DNA of 32,403 nt from Hypsibius dujardini. Its lineage: Eukaryota; Tardigrada; Eutardigrada; Parachela; Hypsibiidae. The notes under the pieces are model-generated. The model saw only the letters and a list, made by a program, of their open reading frames with translations. It was not told where the DNA came from and did not search any database. Where the stretch lies: contig LRSR01014415.1 in the NCBI GenBank assembly GCA_001579985.1, positions 1 through 32,403 of the forward strand, read 5' to 3'. A program made the position numbers and the translations under genes. Shown one piece after another: positions 11,702 through 22,485 of this stretch; the stretch's first letter is position 1; each line of letters begins with the position of its first letter.

Positions 11702-12057
11702 TGAGAGGTGCGTTGAAAAGACTCACTGATATAATTTTTGTTTGGAAGAGGTGTTTATTGCCCTCTCCGGATGTGACTGTTTGCGCGTAATAATAACAGT
11801 AGTGACGACACGTTCCACTCGTTGCCATTTCAGTGCAAGGATAAGTCACTCTATATAAATATTATGGAAAGTACTCCTTATTATTAACATGGGGTATAAT
11901 TTTGAGTAATAGTCTTGACTTACTCGTTGTGCCTGAGCGACCCACCAGCGGTCAAAAGTGTTGGCAGGCCGCACATCGCAAGGGCAAGCCGGTCAGAATG
12001 AGAGACCCCACACATGTCCTTCAACAAGGACGTACATTGGAGACCCCCACCAAGTAC

Positions 12058-12079
12058 TTGTTCTAATGCATTAGAACAA
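12058..12079. repeat. Perfect 22-bp palindrome
   Basis: TTGTTCTAATG is followed directly by its exact reverse complement, with no spacer. It lies about 370 bp upstream of the kinase start codon. It could be a protein-binding site for a dimer or a remnant of a mobile element end; nothing else identifies it. Confidence 0.8.
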
Positions 12080-12341
12080 TCTCATTCGTAACCGTAACAA
12101 GATATATCTGAGAGAGCAATCAAGCTAATCGAGAAGAAGCTTCCGGTCAGGCTGAAAACAGTTAGTTCAAACGGGAGCGACCTGCACACATCAGTTGCAT
12201 TGTCCCTCCCCACCCTGTTAGGTCAATTTCCCACCACACAAGTTGCAGGTACCTTGCGAGTACTCACCAGCGGGAGGTTATCATCATCATCATGGGTTGT
12301 TAATGGACTTGTTAATCACTACTGAAAGAGACCAACCGTTT

Positions 12342-12354
12342 CTCTCTCTTTCAG
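12342..12354 (+). promoter_or_regulatory. Candidate splice acceptor of a 5' UTR intron of the CaMKK gene
   Basis: A strong pyrimidine tract ending in TTTCAG is found 75 nt before the first in-frame ATG of the kinase. An in-frame TGA at 12397 means an exon beginning here could only be 5' untranslated in the kinase frame. This suggests a noncoding leader exon upstream. Confidence 0.4.
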
Positions 12355-12429
12355 ATACCGATGACTTGGCAGAAACATTCGTCGCGTTTCATAACTTGAT
12401 CCAAACGGCAGGAAAATATTAAGCAAAAT

Positions 12430-15400
12430 ATGGTCTGCATTGGACTTTTATATCCAGATTACTCCTACCACTTATCATCTCGGGCACAGATTTCACCTCT
12501 TCTTGCTCGAGAGCTGTACTTAGCCGTATTAGTTGACATTACGGATGGTTATTATCTATGGAGATTTGATGGTTCCCAGTGGAGTCGGAGCAGCGAGTTC
12601 ATCCACCAACTTTTCCATGTCGTATTCATTCCGTCCGAGATAATGCAGAAGAATCCCCATGCTGCTGATGTATGTTGTCCCTTTCACGCCGCCCACAAAC
12701 GAGCTCGAGTAGAAGGACCCTCCACATCTTCCCCTCTTTCCCTAGCTCGTGACCGGGAGCCAACTGCAACATTAACCAGAGAAAAAGCACTCTCCTCTCC
12801 TCCTTCCACTCCTCCAATGGCCTCGAGCCAACCCGTCCAAAAAAATACCACAGCTCCACCGAGACAGACACGCACACTTAGTCAACGAATGCTCGGTCAG
12901 GGCGACAAACTGAAGAAACTTTTTCGCACCAGTTCCAGCGGAAACTCGATAGATGGCACTCCCAACCATCCATTGACAATATCCGTCTCCAATTCCAGCT
13001 TAGCTGCTGCTGCTGCTGCCCCCACAGCCCCTGAGCATCAGCATGAGTATTATCATCACAAGACTACGTCGTCGGTCGGTGGACCCCCCGAGGACCACAC
13101 CGCCACCACTAGTGAGGAAGGCATGTCGGGTGGAATGCAAAATGTTCCGACTAGTCCGTCCCACCAGATCGGGTCTGGGTCTGGGGTAATGAGGCCTGGG
13201 AAGGATGAGAAAGAAGAAGAGGAAGAGACAGGAAGAGAGAAGCAAGAGCGACTTCCGCTGCGGCCGCCGCCGCCGCCGCCACAGTCGCCGTCAGAATCGA
13301 TACGGAGCCGTAGCGTGATAAGCAGCAAGAGAGCTGCCTCGATCGATCAACCGGCAACAGCTGCTGGCATGGTGATCCTTGGTGGAACTACTGCAATAGC
13401 CAAGCAAGAAGAGCAAGGGCAAGAGCCTGGCTTTTGGGCTGCTTGGAGAGTGGCAGCATTCGACAAGCAGGAGATAAAGAGCAAATTGACGATTGAAGGG
13501 CCTGGATGGAACAGCGGGAATATCATTAACAAGTTTCCTGCATCCAATGAGGATTCAGTAAGGCCGCTGGCGGACCATTCCTCCAACAATTCGGCTTTGC
13601 TGGCGTCTCTCGCACAGACTCTCAGTGCCACTGCCAGTGCACTACCCAGTAATGGTCGCACTCTCCCCAATTCCCCAAAAGTGCCTCCTCCATTTCCTTC
13701 TCAATCTTCTTCCTCGGACCGTCCTTATCCTTCGCCTTCCCGTCAGCGACCGCCACTCTCTCGCTTTCGACCAACCGGAGGCAGTTTCGATGGGCTTGAT
13801 GCATCTCCTCCATCTGCACTTTCTTCTTCGTTAACGGACTCTGATTCGACGGACAGTCTCAACCTAACCACTGTGTCAGCAACTTATGCAGCTCCGGGTG
13901 CTGCCTCAGGTAACGACAAGAGCCGTAGGGGTTTCATGATGAAAACGCCGCAAACCTTTCAGTCGCATCACTCCTTCGCTTCATCCATGTATCATCCCGC
14001 CTCGGTACCTCATCTTCCACTGACTGGCGTAGACAATGAGTAAGTTGATCTTTCTTTCCTTCTCCCACAATGCATTAGCTAAATAAATTGTTGGCTTTTG
14101 AGAGGGAGAGTTGATTGACGCACGGGCATGAGGAGATACTGAGCCAGCCTGAAGCTAAACTTGAAGCGACAGATCCCAGGGCCCAGAGGGTGATGCGATC
14201 CGTCGCCACTCTTCTTATCGATTCGCTCCAATCTCCTTTGTTCGCTTTTCTGTTGTGTGTGATCCTGTCTTTTATGCAAGATTATTTTACTTCTAGAACA
14301 ATAACAGTATCCAGTACCGGAGACGGATATGTCTACTTGAATCAGTACAAATTAAGTAATGAAACCCTTGGCCACGGCACATACAGGTAAGATCTCGTGA
14401 TATATAACTTTATGTTCACAATATTCCAAAGTAACAGTGGCTTCAATAAATTTAACTTTTCACCTCGTTTTGTGCACAGCATCGTCAAACTCGCATATAA
14501 CACGGAAGACAATACAGTATGTTTTTTTACATTTTTGGCGTTTCAACGTTCCTCTCACATACAATCCATGCGTGCGGTGTCTTTTTAACCATCGCTCTAT
14601 TGTAGCATTACGCCATGAAAATCTTATCGAAGAAGAAACTCATGAAGAAGCATCGTTTGACAAGGTAACTTACTAGCAGGCAATATGTGAAGCTGCATGT
14701 ATTTTTACTTCGTAAGACTATAGGTCCATAGCATAGCTACTAGTTATTGTCACATTTTATTTATTTTTCAAGACAAGTAAACGATTGAATAGGTTATTGT
14801 TATTGTTTGACTGAACCAGACAAACCCTTGCGGGATATATAAAGTCTGTTTGAAGGAAGTACAAAACAAAGCAACCACACGAGATGTGAAGATGTTCAGA
14901 GATTCACATTTCCAGAGATCGGAAAGCAGAGAACTATCAAGCACTCTCAGTCGTCTGGCGAACATTGTGTCATCCATCACAGTTATAGCAGTTGCTCATT
15001 AATCATCGAAGAATTCAAGTTATTTCCCACTGATAATAGCACTCTGTCAAAGTTCGTTAACTTAATTAAGGTTTGATTTACGTATTTTTTAATCAGACAC
15101 ATTGTTTAGAATAAGCACGTTCGGTGGGTGGGGTGTGAGGAGACTCAAACCACCGTGTTCAAGTGCTCTTGCGGATCGGCTTTCCAACGTGCCTGGCATA
15201 CGTTTTTTATTTACTATGGTTGGCAGTTCCCTTTGACAAGCTTTACTGTACAAACATGATAGCTAGCTACAGAGCTCTCAATATTGGGGGACTGTACAGC
15301 GATTTAAAATTCTGCAGCAGGCGGAGGCATTTTTGAGGAAAGGGACACTTGCCGTGCACGGGATGGATGGTGGTATGGTCGGTGACTGTGTTTGTACAAT

Positions 15401-17356
15401 GTACATGAGAGAAGAAGGAAGGGGCTTTATTACCATCCGTTGATTGTAATCGATTTTTTGAATGAGGTTGAAGCACTGTCACGGAAAGTTATCAGCTACA
15501 TACATACATGACAAGACTTACTCGGTATTAACAAATATATACAGTAGCAACTTACTAAACGACGATTCCGTGTGCCGAAAGAGCGGCTCTTTTCCTTCCC
15601 ATTATGTCGGTAGCTGCATTGCTTGCATCTCTCACTAGCCCTTTATACCGTACAGTAGATAGAGTAGGTGTCCTGCTGTGATGAACTCGCACTATCCGGA
15701 GGCTTCATTGGGGCACTCTTCCCACTTCCCACCCCATAAAGCACACGTTATTTAAAAATAAGTTGGACAGCACGCAACCACACCCAAGGCATGATAAAAA
15801 TACTACAACAAAAATAATAAATGTATCTCTATGTGTTCGATATGTAACCAAATGGCTTTTGATGATATTTTGTTACAGGAAAAGCGGAGATCCCATGCAA
15901 GAAGCCTATCGCGAAATAGCCATTCTCAAGAAGTTGAACCACCCTAACATGTAAGAAAGACGGTGTGTGGTATTAAAGTTGTTGATGCCGCTTGCTAATT
16001 GTAATTGTTTAACATTGGCAGTATTCGACTAGTGGAAGTATTGGATGATCCCTCAGAAGATTCCTTGTAAGTTGTCTCTTTTACAAACATGATGAGAACA
16101 AGTTATATGGTACCTAACCTTGAAGGTACATGGTGTTTGAGCTTCTGGAACGGGGCGAGGTGCTGGTTATTCCCACAGGTATCTAAACTCAACGTTTTAC
16201 TTATTTCAGCGTCTTACTTATTAAGTCGCAATTCTTTACAGAACATCCCCTGCACGAGTCGACGGTTCGTCGGCTCTTCCGGGATCTCATACTTGGCGTG
16301 GAATATCTCCATTATAACGGCATTCTGCATCGCGATCTCAAGCCTTCCAACCTACTGTTGGACGACAATGGTCGACTTAAAATTGCCGATTTCGGATTAA
16401 GCCACATGTTTGATGGGAAAGACGATCTTTTGGGTGGAACAGTCGGTACACCCGGTACGATCATTGGCTTGTGAGGTCGAGCGATCCCTTGGCTGTACAT
16501 GTTGATATACACTCTCGCTTTCTTCTTCGGTTAGCTTTCCATGCACCGGAAATTTTAGCTTGTTCCAACGCCGCCAGCACCGTCCGCATCGCAGGAAGCT
16601 CCAATCCCGCCAGCCGCAGTGGCAGTCTCAGTCGAGCCGGCTCTGACAGCGACAGCGAGAAGATCATGTCCAATCGAAGGATACTCTGCTCAGGCATTCC
16701 AATGGATGTCTGGTCCATGGGCATCACACTCTTTGCGCTAGTTTTTGGAGGTACGATATACTGCACTGTTGGGTCTCTTTGTATATCCACCATACAATGT
16801 ATATCTGACGGTTATAGACGTTCCATTTCGGGATCAGTTTGTGGTAGACCTTTATAACCAAATAAAGTCTTCCCCTCCCATTTTCCCGCCCGATATCGTC
16901 ATCTCGGATCAGCTCCAAGATCTCATTATAAGGTGGGCCCTCTTTTCATCCTTCTTCTATTCTGTCTGACATCAGTCTACCTTCGTAGGCTGTTGGAGAA
17001 AGACCCAGAGCAGCGAATAACCCTGGCCGAGATGCGGAAGCACAATTGGGTTACTCAGGGCGGAACTTGTCCCCTCATGCCATCGGAGGAAGACAACTGC
17101 AAAGTTCAGATTGAAATCACTGAGGAAGACGTTAAAAACTCTGTTCGCTCAATCCCTCATCTCGATACCCTTATCCTCATCAAAGCCATGTTGAAGGTAA
17201 ACAAGACTGACAAGTTCAAACAAACACTTGATTGGGGATTGATCCTTTTATTCTCTTACTCCACTTTAGAGGGGCTCTTTCCACCATCCCTTCAAAGGCA
17301 ATGATGATAACAGAAAGGGCTCTCTCGACTCCAACCTTCCTCCCAGCAGCCACTAG
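12430..17356 (+). CDS. CaMKK: Calcium/calmodulin-dependent protein kinase kinase
   Basis: A Ser/Thr kinase that, when bound to Ca2+/calmodulin, phosphorylates the activation loops of CaMKI/CaMKIV and AMPK in the cytosol. Twelve exons join in phase: 12430-14039, 14297-14386, 14480-14516, 14606-14664, 15879-15950, 16022-16066, 16126-16178, 16242-16454, 16535-16750, 16818-16932, 16989-17196, 17270-17356 (934 residues). The kinase domain starts at LNQYKL. It has glycine loop LGHGTYS (561-567), catalytic Lys584 (HYAMKIL), [28 protein letters not shown] (685-692), DFGLSH (705-710), GTPAFHAPE (724-732), DVWSMG and the conserved tail [14 protein letters not shown]...[15 protein letters not shown]. 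That tail is the autoinhibitory and calmodulin-binding region in this family. About 537 residues before the kinase are Ser/Pro/Ala-rich and probably disordered. The Arg/Pro insert after SKKKLM is reduced, and a Ser-rich insert follows APE. The start could instead be the in-frame ATG at 12643. Confidence 0.93.
14665..15878 (+). other. Fourth intron of the CaMKK gene (1.2 kb)
   Basis: This is the longest intron of the kinase gene. It sits exactly where other CaMKKs encode the Arg/Pro-rich insert. I looked for a small in-phase exon (phase 2 on both sides) with Arg/Pro codons between splice sites and saw none. No other element is recognised. Confidence 0.6.
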
Positions 17357-17804
17357 AGAACCATCGCAACCTTCCACATACATTAATTCCTTTTTCATCC
17401 TTCCACCTTTTTCGGAGACGGTTCATTTGGTTGAATGTGGAATGACTTTGTTGAACGTCTGTGCCGGTCCAGCGATCCTTCCTTCTCCTTCCGCTGGTCA
17501 ATGACTAAAAGAATGCAGATGGTGCTCTTTTTTGTAAGCAAGCTTTCAAGTGTGAGATAATGCGTATACATAACATGACAGCCGTTTTGATAAAAAATTA
17601 ATGACATCTTTGTGAAACTGATAAAATCTCCCGTGGGGACATTCAAATCAAATGGTATCAGGCGAAAACGCAGAAAAAATTAGTAGCGGCTACAGCATAA
17701 ATGTGTCGTGCAATCAAAAGCCAGCAAAAATAGTCAAATCAAGCGAGAGCGCTTATTATCTTTGCGGTGTGAAGTCAGCGTTGTCTAGCTGCATCAGTCC
17801 ACCC
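17357..17804. other. Tail-to-tail intergenic gap between CaMKK and LAPTM4-like genes
   Basis: This 448-bp stretch between two convergent stop codons must hold both 3' UTRs, which may overlap. I see no canonical AATAAA for either strand. An AT-rich run near 17590 (GATAAAAAATTAATG) is the best candidate for the kinase transcript end. Confidence 0.5.
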
Positions 17805-19392
17805 CTAAACAGTGTACGCTGGTGGAGCTACCTTCACCTCCTCAGCCTCGTATGAAGGTGGTGGTGATTTCTGAAAAGGAAAGTTAGTTTGAAAGTTAAG
17901 TGCTTTATGGGATGGAGGAACTGACCTTGACGACACCGCCGTCATTGTCGAAGATGTAGAGGGTCTCATTCCCACTGCCGGATCCACTGGCACCATCCAG
18001 GAAAATGACCTTGGGCTGGCACTCTTCTTGCAATTTGCGAATCTTCTGTTCTCGCAGGTAGCGGATAGTCAGCCACACCACTTGCACAAAGTACGCCTAC
18101 AGTGCATAGAGTAAACAAATAAAGACTTGCCTCATCCTCCAGACAGTCGTACATGTATACTCTACCTTGATAAAGACGACACCAAGAATAGCAAGCGCCA
18201 CGGACATGATCAAATATTGATTGTCCATCTGTTCAACCTCCTCGCGATATGGAAAGTCATCCTGCAGACGAAGAAGAATGTGATTATTAAGTGCCATTTA
18301 AAGCTGCAATCAAAAGGACTTACCCCGGCTAGCAAGAACTGCTTGATATTCGGGCCCAAACAAATCACTCCGGCGACAGTCAACGAACTCACAAACAAGT
18401 CTCCCAACTGATACCCCAGGAAAGGAAAAATGTAAGCCGGCTTGCCCTGCAATCAAATGATAACTAGCATCAATTCCTGTTTCAATCAGCAGCACGAAAC
18501 AACGTGCGCGCCCGAGTGAAGAAGGCGACTGAATTATCGATCCGCAAATAACACGGAATGGATCGTATCAACTGCCGCGACCTTGAACTCTTTCATCGTT
18601 TTCCCAACTCGAACAAGGAAAAGAGAAAGAAAAGGCGTATACCTTGACGATGCCGACAATCATAAGGGTTGAGATGGCGACAATGAGGCAGCCGATGATG
18701 AAAGCTGCGTTCAAGTCGTGATGGTTCAGCTGAGGCTGACTAGAAAGGCCACTATACGTGTACACATACGAAGTCCATCCCATCCCTCCTTTCTGACCGA
18801 TAATTCCTCCATCAGTGTCCTCGTCCGAGAATGAACTCGTTCGGGATGGCGCGTTGTTTTGCATGGAAACGGGTAGGGCGAGAGGCTGATCATCCTGGGA
18901 GTCGGTGAGAAGAGTGCTGTTGCTGTTGGTCTTCTCCGTGTCGCTGTCGTTGATTATGGGAGCGACATCACCTTTGCCGCGACGAATGATGATAGTTAAG
19001 GAGTGGACGGTGCTGTTGATCTCGTCAATGTTGGAGCTCATGTAGGCCAGTAGGGAAATGGCGAAGAGGTGGACCATCTACAAAAACAGAACCAAGTATA
19101 CATATTAGTAGACAGACTGGGTCAATCAATCAATCAATCAATCGATATGGTGATAATGGAAAACTATAGTCGACATTTCAGCTTGCCAATCAATCAATGC
19201 AAAAGGTAATATTAGCTTATATTCATCGCGCAGTTCACACCCCAATCCACCAACATATAACCTAAAGAGTTAATATGCTGCAATAAGGAATAACTGGGCT
19301 TAACGAACCAGATGCCACGCTCCCAATGCCAATGCCCCGCTCCGAACATGGAAACAGCAGAAACAACGGTACAGCTTCTTCTTTTTGTGCAT
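17805..19392 (-). CDS. LAPTM4: LAPTM4-like lysosomal-associated transmembrane protein
   Basis: A four-span membrane protein of late endosomes and lysosomes; relatives are sorted by Nedd4-type ubiquitin ligases. Six minus-strand exons: 19309-19392, 18643-19077, 18324-18446, 18166-18261, 17926-18096, 17805-17870 (324 residues). The first exon encodes MHKKKKLYRCFCCFHVRSG. TM1 (about 19-41) crosses the first intron (GALALGAWHL / MVHLFAISLL). TM2 is IIGCLIVAISTLMIVGIV (about 152-171). TM3 follows KGKPAYIFPFLGYQ, and TM4 is MSVALAILGVVFI followed by AYFVQVVW. The DDFPYREE box before TM4 matches the NFPYRDD box of LAPTM4. The C-terminus has two PY motifs, PPPSY (306-310) and PPAY (319-322), which bind WW domains. 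The first luminal loop is enlarged to about 110 residues, with N-glycosylation sequons NST and NDS. The first donor is weak (GTTCGT), but the phase and the family match support it. Confidence 0.9.
19122..19143. repeat. (AATC)n microsatellite
   Basis: About five perfect tetranucleotide copies lie in the first intron of the LAPTM4-like gene, with a shorter echo at 19186-19198. Confidence 0.9.
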
Positions 19393-19717
19393 ATTTACAC
19401 GTCCCCTCATCCTGCTTCCTTTGGAGAGCGAAATGGTCCAAAATACCTACGGATAGAGAGGACAGAATGGTCTACAAATGCACATTTAAATATTGAGTAA
19501 TCTTCATTCCCTCCTCCTCATTGTTCCTTCTTGATGTGATGAAGAAGAAAAGACGACGCCAACCGAAGCCTCACCTTCGCTCACTCTTTCCCAATAGAGA
19601 TCCGTAAAAAGATACTGCTCTTCACTATTCAATACTACACAATTCTAAAGGTTACAAATGAATAGGTCGCGTACGAGTACGATAAATGGTTAAACCTCAG
19701 GGAAAAATGTGTTATTT

Positions 19718-19759
19718 GTTGCAATGGGAAACACATTTGTTGCAATGGGAAACACATTT
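19718..19759. repeat. 21-bp exact tandem duplication
   Basis: GTTGCAATGGGAAACACATTT occurs twice in direct succession, about 330 bp upstream of the LAPTM4-like start codon. It looks like a recent slippage duplication; a promoter role is possible but unsupported. Confidence 0.85.
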
Positions 19760-19910
19760 GTTTTGAATCATCCGTGTGGTGTGACTAATTCAGCCAGTAA
19801 GAGTCAAAGAGAATAGAGAAAGAGTCCGACCATAGTGCTATCGAATAGACACACTCACCTCGCAAGTGGAAAAAATCTTTAATCAAGCCACCCCGAAATC
19901 GGATCACTTG

Positions 19911-20433
19911 GGGGCCTTTCACATATTACGTAATCAAGGGAGGGGGATAGGTGGTACCCGAAAAGCTTACGTTTGATTAGGATTTCTTGGGTGGTACGAC
20001 CTATGATTACGTAGTGATTACGAAGAGGGGGGCGGTCACGAAACCCGAATATTTCTTCGAAATTCCTTTAAATTTCGCTCTTCATCAAGTACCTCGGGCA
20101 AGGGACAAATATTATTCGCCTGGTATTAGTCACGCCCAATCGTTTGAATGAGGGGTTCTGTCATGGCGCTTAAATTACCAGTTGCCTCCATATCGACATC
20201 CGCTGTTCCGCACGAATTCGTTTGAGCAGGGTTCTCTGGGTTCGTCGCAAGCATCTGTCATGGCATCGCTGTCCGACGGGATTTTTTTGTATATGGGGGG
20301 GTGGGTCGACCATTGATTACGTTGTGATTACGATCCAGGGGGTGGGTAGAGGCTGTGATTACATCACATTACGAGGGTAGGTGGGTGGGTAAGAAATGTA
20401 GATTTTTTGATTACGTAATATGTGAAAGGTCCC
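19911..20433. mobile_element. TIR element of 523 bp (nonautonomous DNA transposon)
   Basis: The left end GGGGCCTTTCACATATTACG, continuing TAATCAA, is mirrored at the right end with one mismatch (about 27 bp). The trinucleotide TTG borders both ends as a possible target duplication. Inside, near-identical blocks (GATTACGTAGTGATTACGA near 20005 and GATTACGTTGTGATTACGA near 20315) lie in the same orientation beside G-rich tracts. There is no transposase ORF. Superfamily unassigned. Confidence 0.75.
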
Positions 20434-21012
20434 TTGTCTCGTAACAGTATCTCGGGCACTGCCCACAGAGTATGCAGTTTGCCGACAGACGGCGCGCGAG
20501 ATAGGGTTTCAAGACAGGAAGAACATTTTGGCTGATCCGCTGTTTCAAATAAAAATCGAAACCATTGAACAAACGAAAAAAAATGGCTTGTATTTTTATA
20601 ACATTGCCTATTTATTTTTATAGAATTTACTTGGCAGAAAGTTTGGTCACCAAAGGATTTATAAGGCCGAAAAAAATTATGAAAGCCGGCGCATGTACAC
20701 TGCTTGTTGACTGCCATAGCTAATTGGCCCTATTGGCTATAAATAGGAGGAGCTACACTACACTAAATTTTTTCACTAGTCGAACTACCGTAAATAGACT
20801 AATGAAAACGCGCCACAGCGTAAGTATCGGAGATTCGGCGTCTCCTTGTAGAAGATGGTTTGAATTGACTCTAGTTTATATTCTCTTTGAGTAGAATTAG
20901 GCAATGGCTCGCATATTAGCTTCAAGACGAGACACTGCTGCGTCGGTGCTACTGTACTTGTAAAGTAATTATTCCAACTCCACGAGAATGGACATGGAAG
21001 TTGATGCAATAT
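20434..21012. other. Intergenic spacer between two TIR elements
   Basis: A 117-codon minus ORF starting at 20717 reads into the TIR element at 19911-20433. It has several cysteines but no recognisable pattern. No gene is supported here. Confidence 0.5.
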
Positions 21013-21860
21013 GGAGGTTGCGCTCGTCGTGAAATTGGAACGAAAACGAAAACGAAAACGTTTGTAGAAACGAAGAATTGTTCGTAAATACGACGTTTGA
21101 TACGAAACGAACCGCGTCGTTTCGTTTGGAACGACGTTTACCCGCGATAACTAGGACTGGGGCAACGCAGCGGGGCTGCCTGTTGAAAATTAGCATCAAG
21201 CCAGTAATCTCGCCCCCCCCCCCCGAACTTTTTGGCCCGGATGCAGTGTCTGAGCCGTTTTCCTTGATTGTTGCCTAATTCATAATCCTGCATGTGTGGT
21301 GGTACTCGACTTTTTTCGTCATCCTTTTTGTTTGGTGTTTTGTTATTTATCTTTTCCGAATTATATCAACAAACACCAATCTAAATTTTGAAAATTGTTT
21401 GATCTTCCTTTTGAATTTATCAGAAGTGAGAATCCATGAGCTAGTAAGGAATCTCTGTGTCTTCGCGTGGCGGAGATGGTGAAAATCGGACAGTTTTGCT
21501 GAATTGATTGTCATAGCCTTGATCGCGTACATTGCATAAATTTGACAATTATGGCAAAATGAGTGTTCTTCAACTTCTCTCGTCCGCTTTGCCGCATTTT
21601 AGACAAGAAAACTCATTATTATCCATATTAATGGTGTATTAATCGTTCTTTGTTTTGTTTACTAGAATCAGATCTAGAATCAGATTTTATTCCATTATCA
21701 GCTGTTGTTGTTGAAAGCTTCGTAAACGTTGCTTTGTTTGATTACGTTTAGGTTTCATTGCGCAACGTGAACTAAGTTACGATGATAGAAACGTTGATTG
21801 CAACGACGTTTCTTCTTTCGTTTCGTATAGGTTTCTTTTTTTACAGCAAGCGCAACCTCC
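21013..21860. mobile_element. Candidate TIR element with GAAACG-rich subterminal regions
   Basis: A 14-bp end GGAGGTTGCGCTCG (21013-21026) is matched, with one mismatch, by the reverse complement at 21847-21860. Just inside each end the sequence is dense in GAAACG/CGAAAACG words, in inverted orientation at the two sides. That resembles subterminal transposase-binding repeats. A poly-C run lies near 21210-21224. There is no clear target duplication and no transposase ORF. Confidence 0.5.
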
Positions 21861-21865
21861 CTAAT

Positions 21866-22482
21866 AGAGAGGTTGAAGCAACGCGCGTAAGAGTAAGCGT
21901 AAGGAAATTGACCAATTGAAATCGTGCGCGGGCGTGGCCAAACTTATCTCTTACGCCGCATGCTTTACCCTCGTCGTAACGAGCAGTGGGCCTTACGCGG
22001 CGACGTAAGCACGCCGTAAGGACAATTCAGTATACTTAACCTGGTCAATTTACTGGAATTTGACTGAAAATTCTAAGCAAGAGTAACAACTTGATTGTGA
22101 CAACTGTTACGACTGTAAAAAACGATGAACTCGACTGAAATAGAAAGTTTAGAAGTCGATTTTTGTCGCGCATGCCACCATTCGAGTAACTAAACTTTTC
22201 CCCCGTTAAAAGGCCATTCGCGTACGCAAACAGAAGGGATTTGTACTTCATGATAGGAAACAGAGACACGAGAAAAAGAAATCTATGATGGAATTGCAAA
22301 AATATTCTGTTTTACGAGCTCGTATTTTCCAAAAATAACTCAGAATTCAAGGAGAGCATTGCTTACGGTTACCTTACGTTAACGCTACGCCGACTGCTTC
22401 AGCCTGTCCTCCGTAGAGCAAGCGTATACTTTTCTTACGCTACTGTTACACTACTCTTACGCCGAAATGCTTCAACCTCTCT
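21866..22482. mobile_element. TIR element with dense CTTACG/CGTAAG repeats
   Basis: AGAGAGGTTGAAGCA at 21866-21880 is exactly mirrored at 22468-22482. The match continues with gaps through a CGTAAGAGTA block. AAT flanks both sides (21863-21865 and 22483-22485). At least ten copies of CTTACG or its complement lie within 617 bp. It starts five bases after the candidate element at 21013-21860 and may have inserted at its edge. No coding capacity is seen. Confidence 0.7.
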
Positions 22483-22485
22483 AAT

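Noticed and set aside
12626-13819. Several minus-strand ORFs opposite CaMKK exon 1
   Set aside because: They are shadows of a biased Ser/Pro/Ala-rich coding exon. The plus frame continues in phase into the kinase domain.
20364-20717. 117-codon minus ORF with many cysteines, considered as a THAP-like transposase start
   Set aside because: The Cys/His spacing does not fit a THAP or other zinc finger, and the ORF runs into the TIR of the adjacent element.
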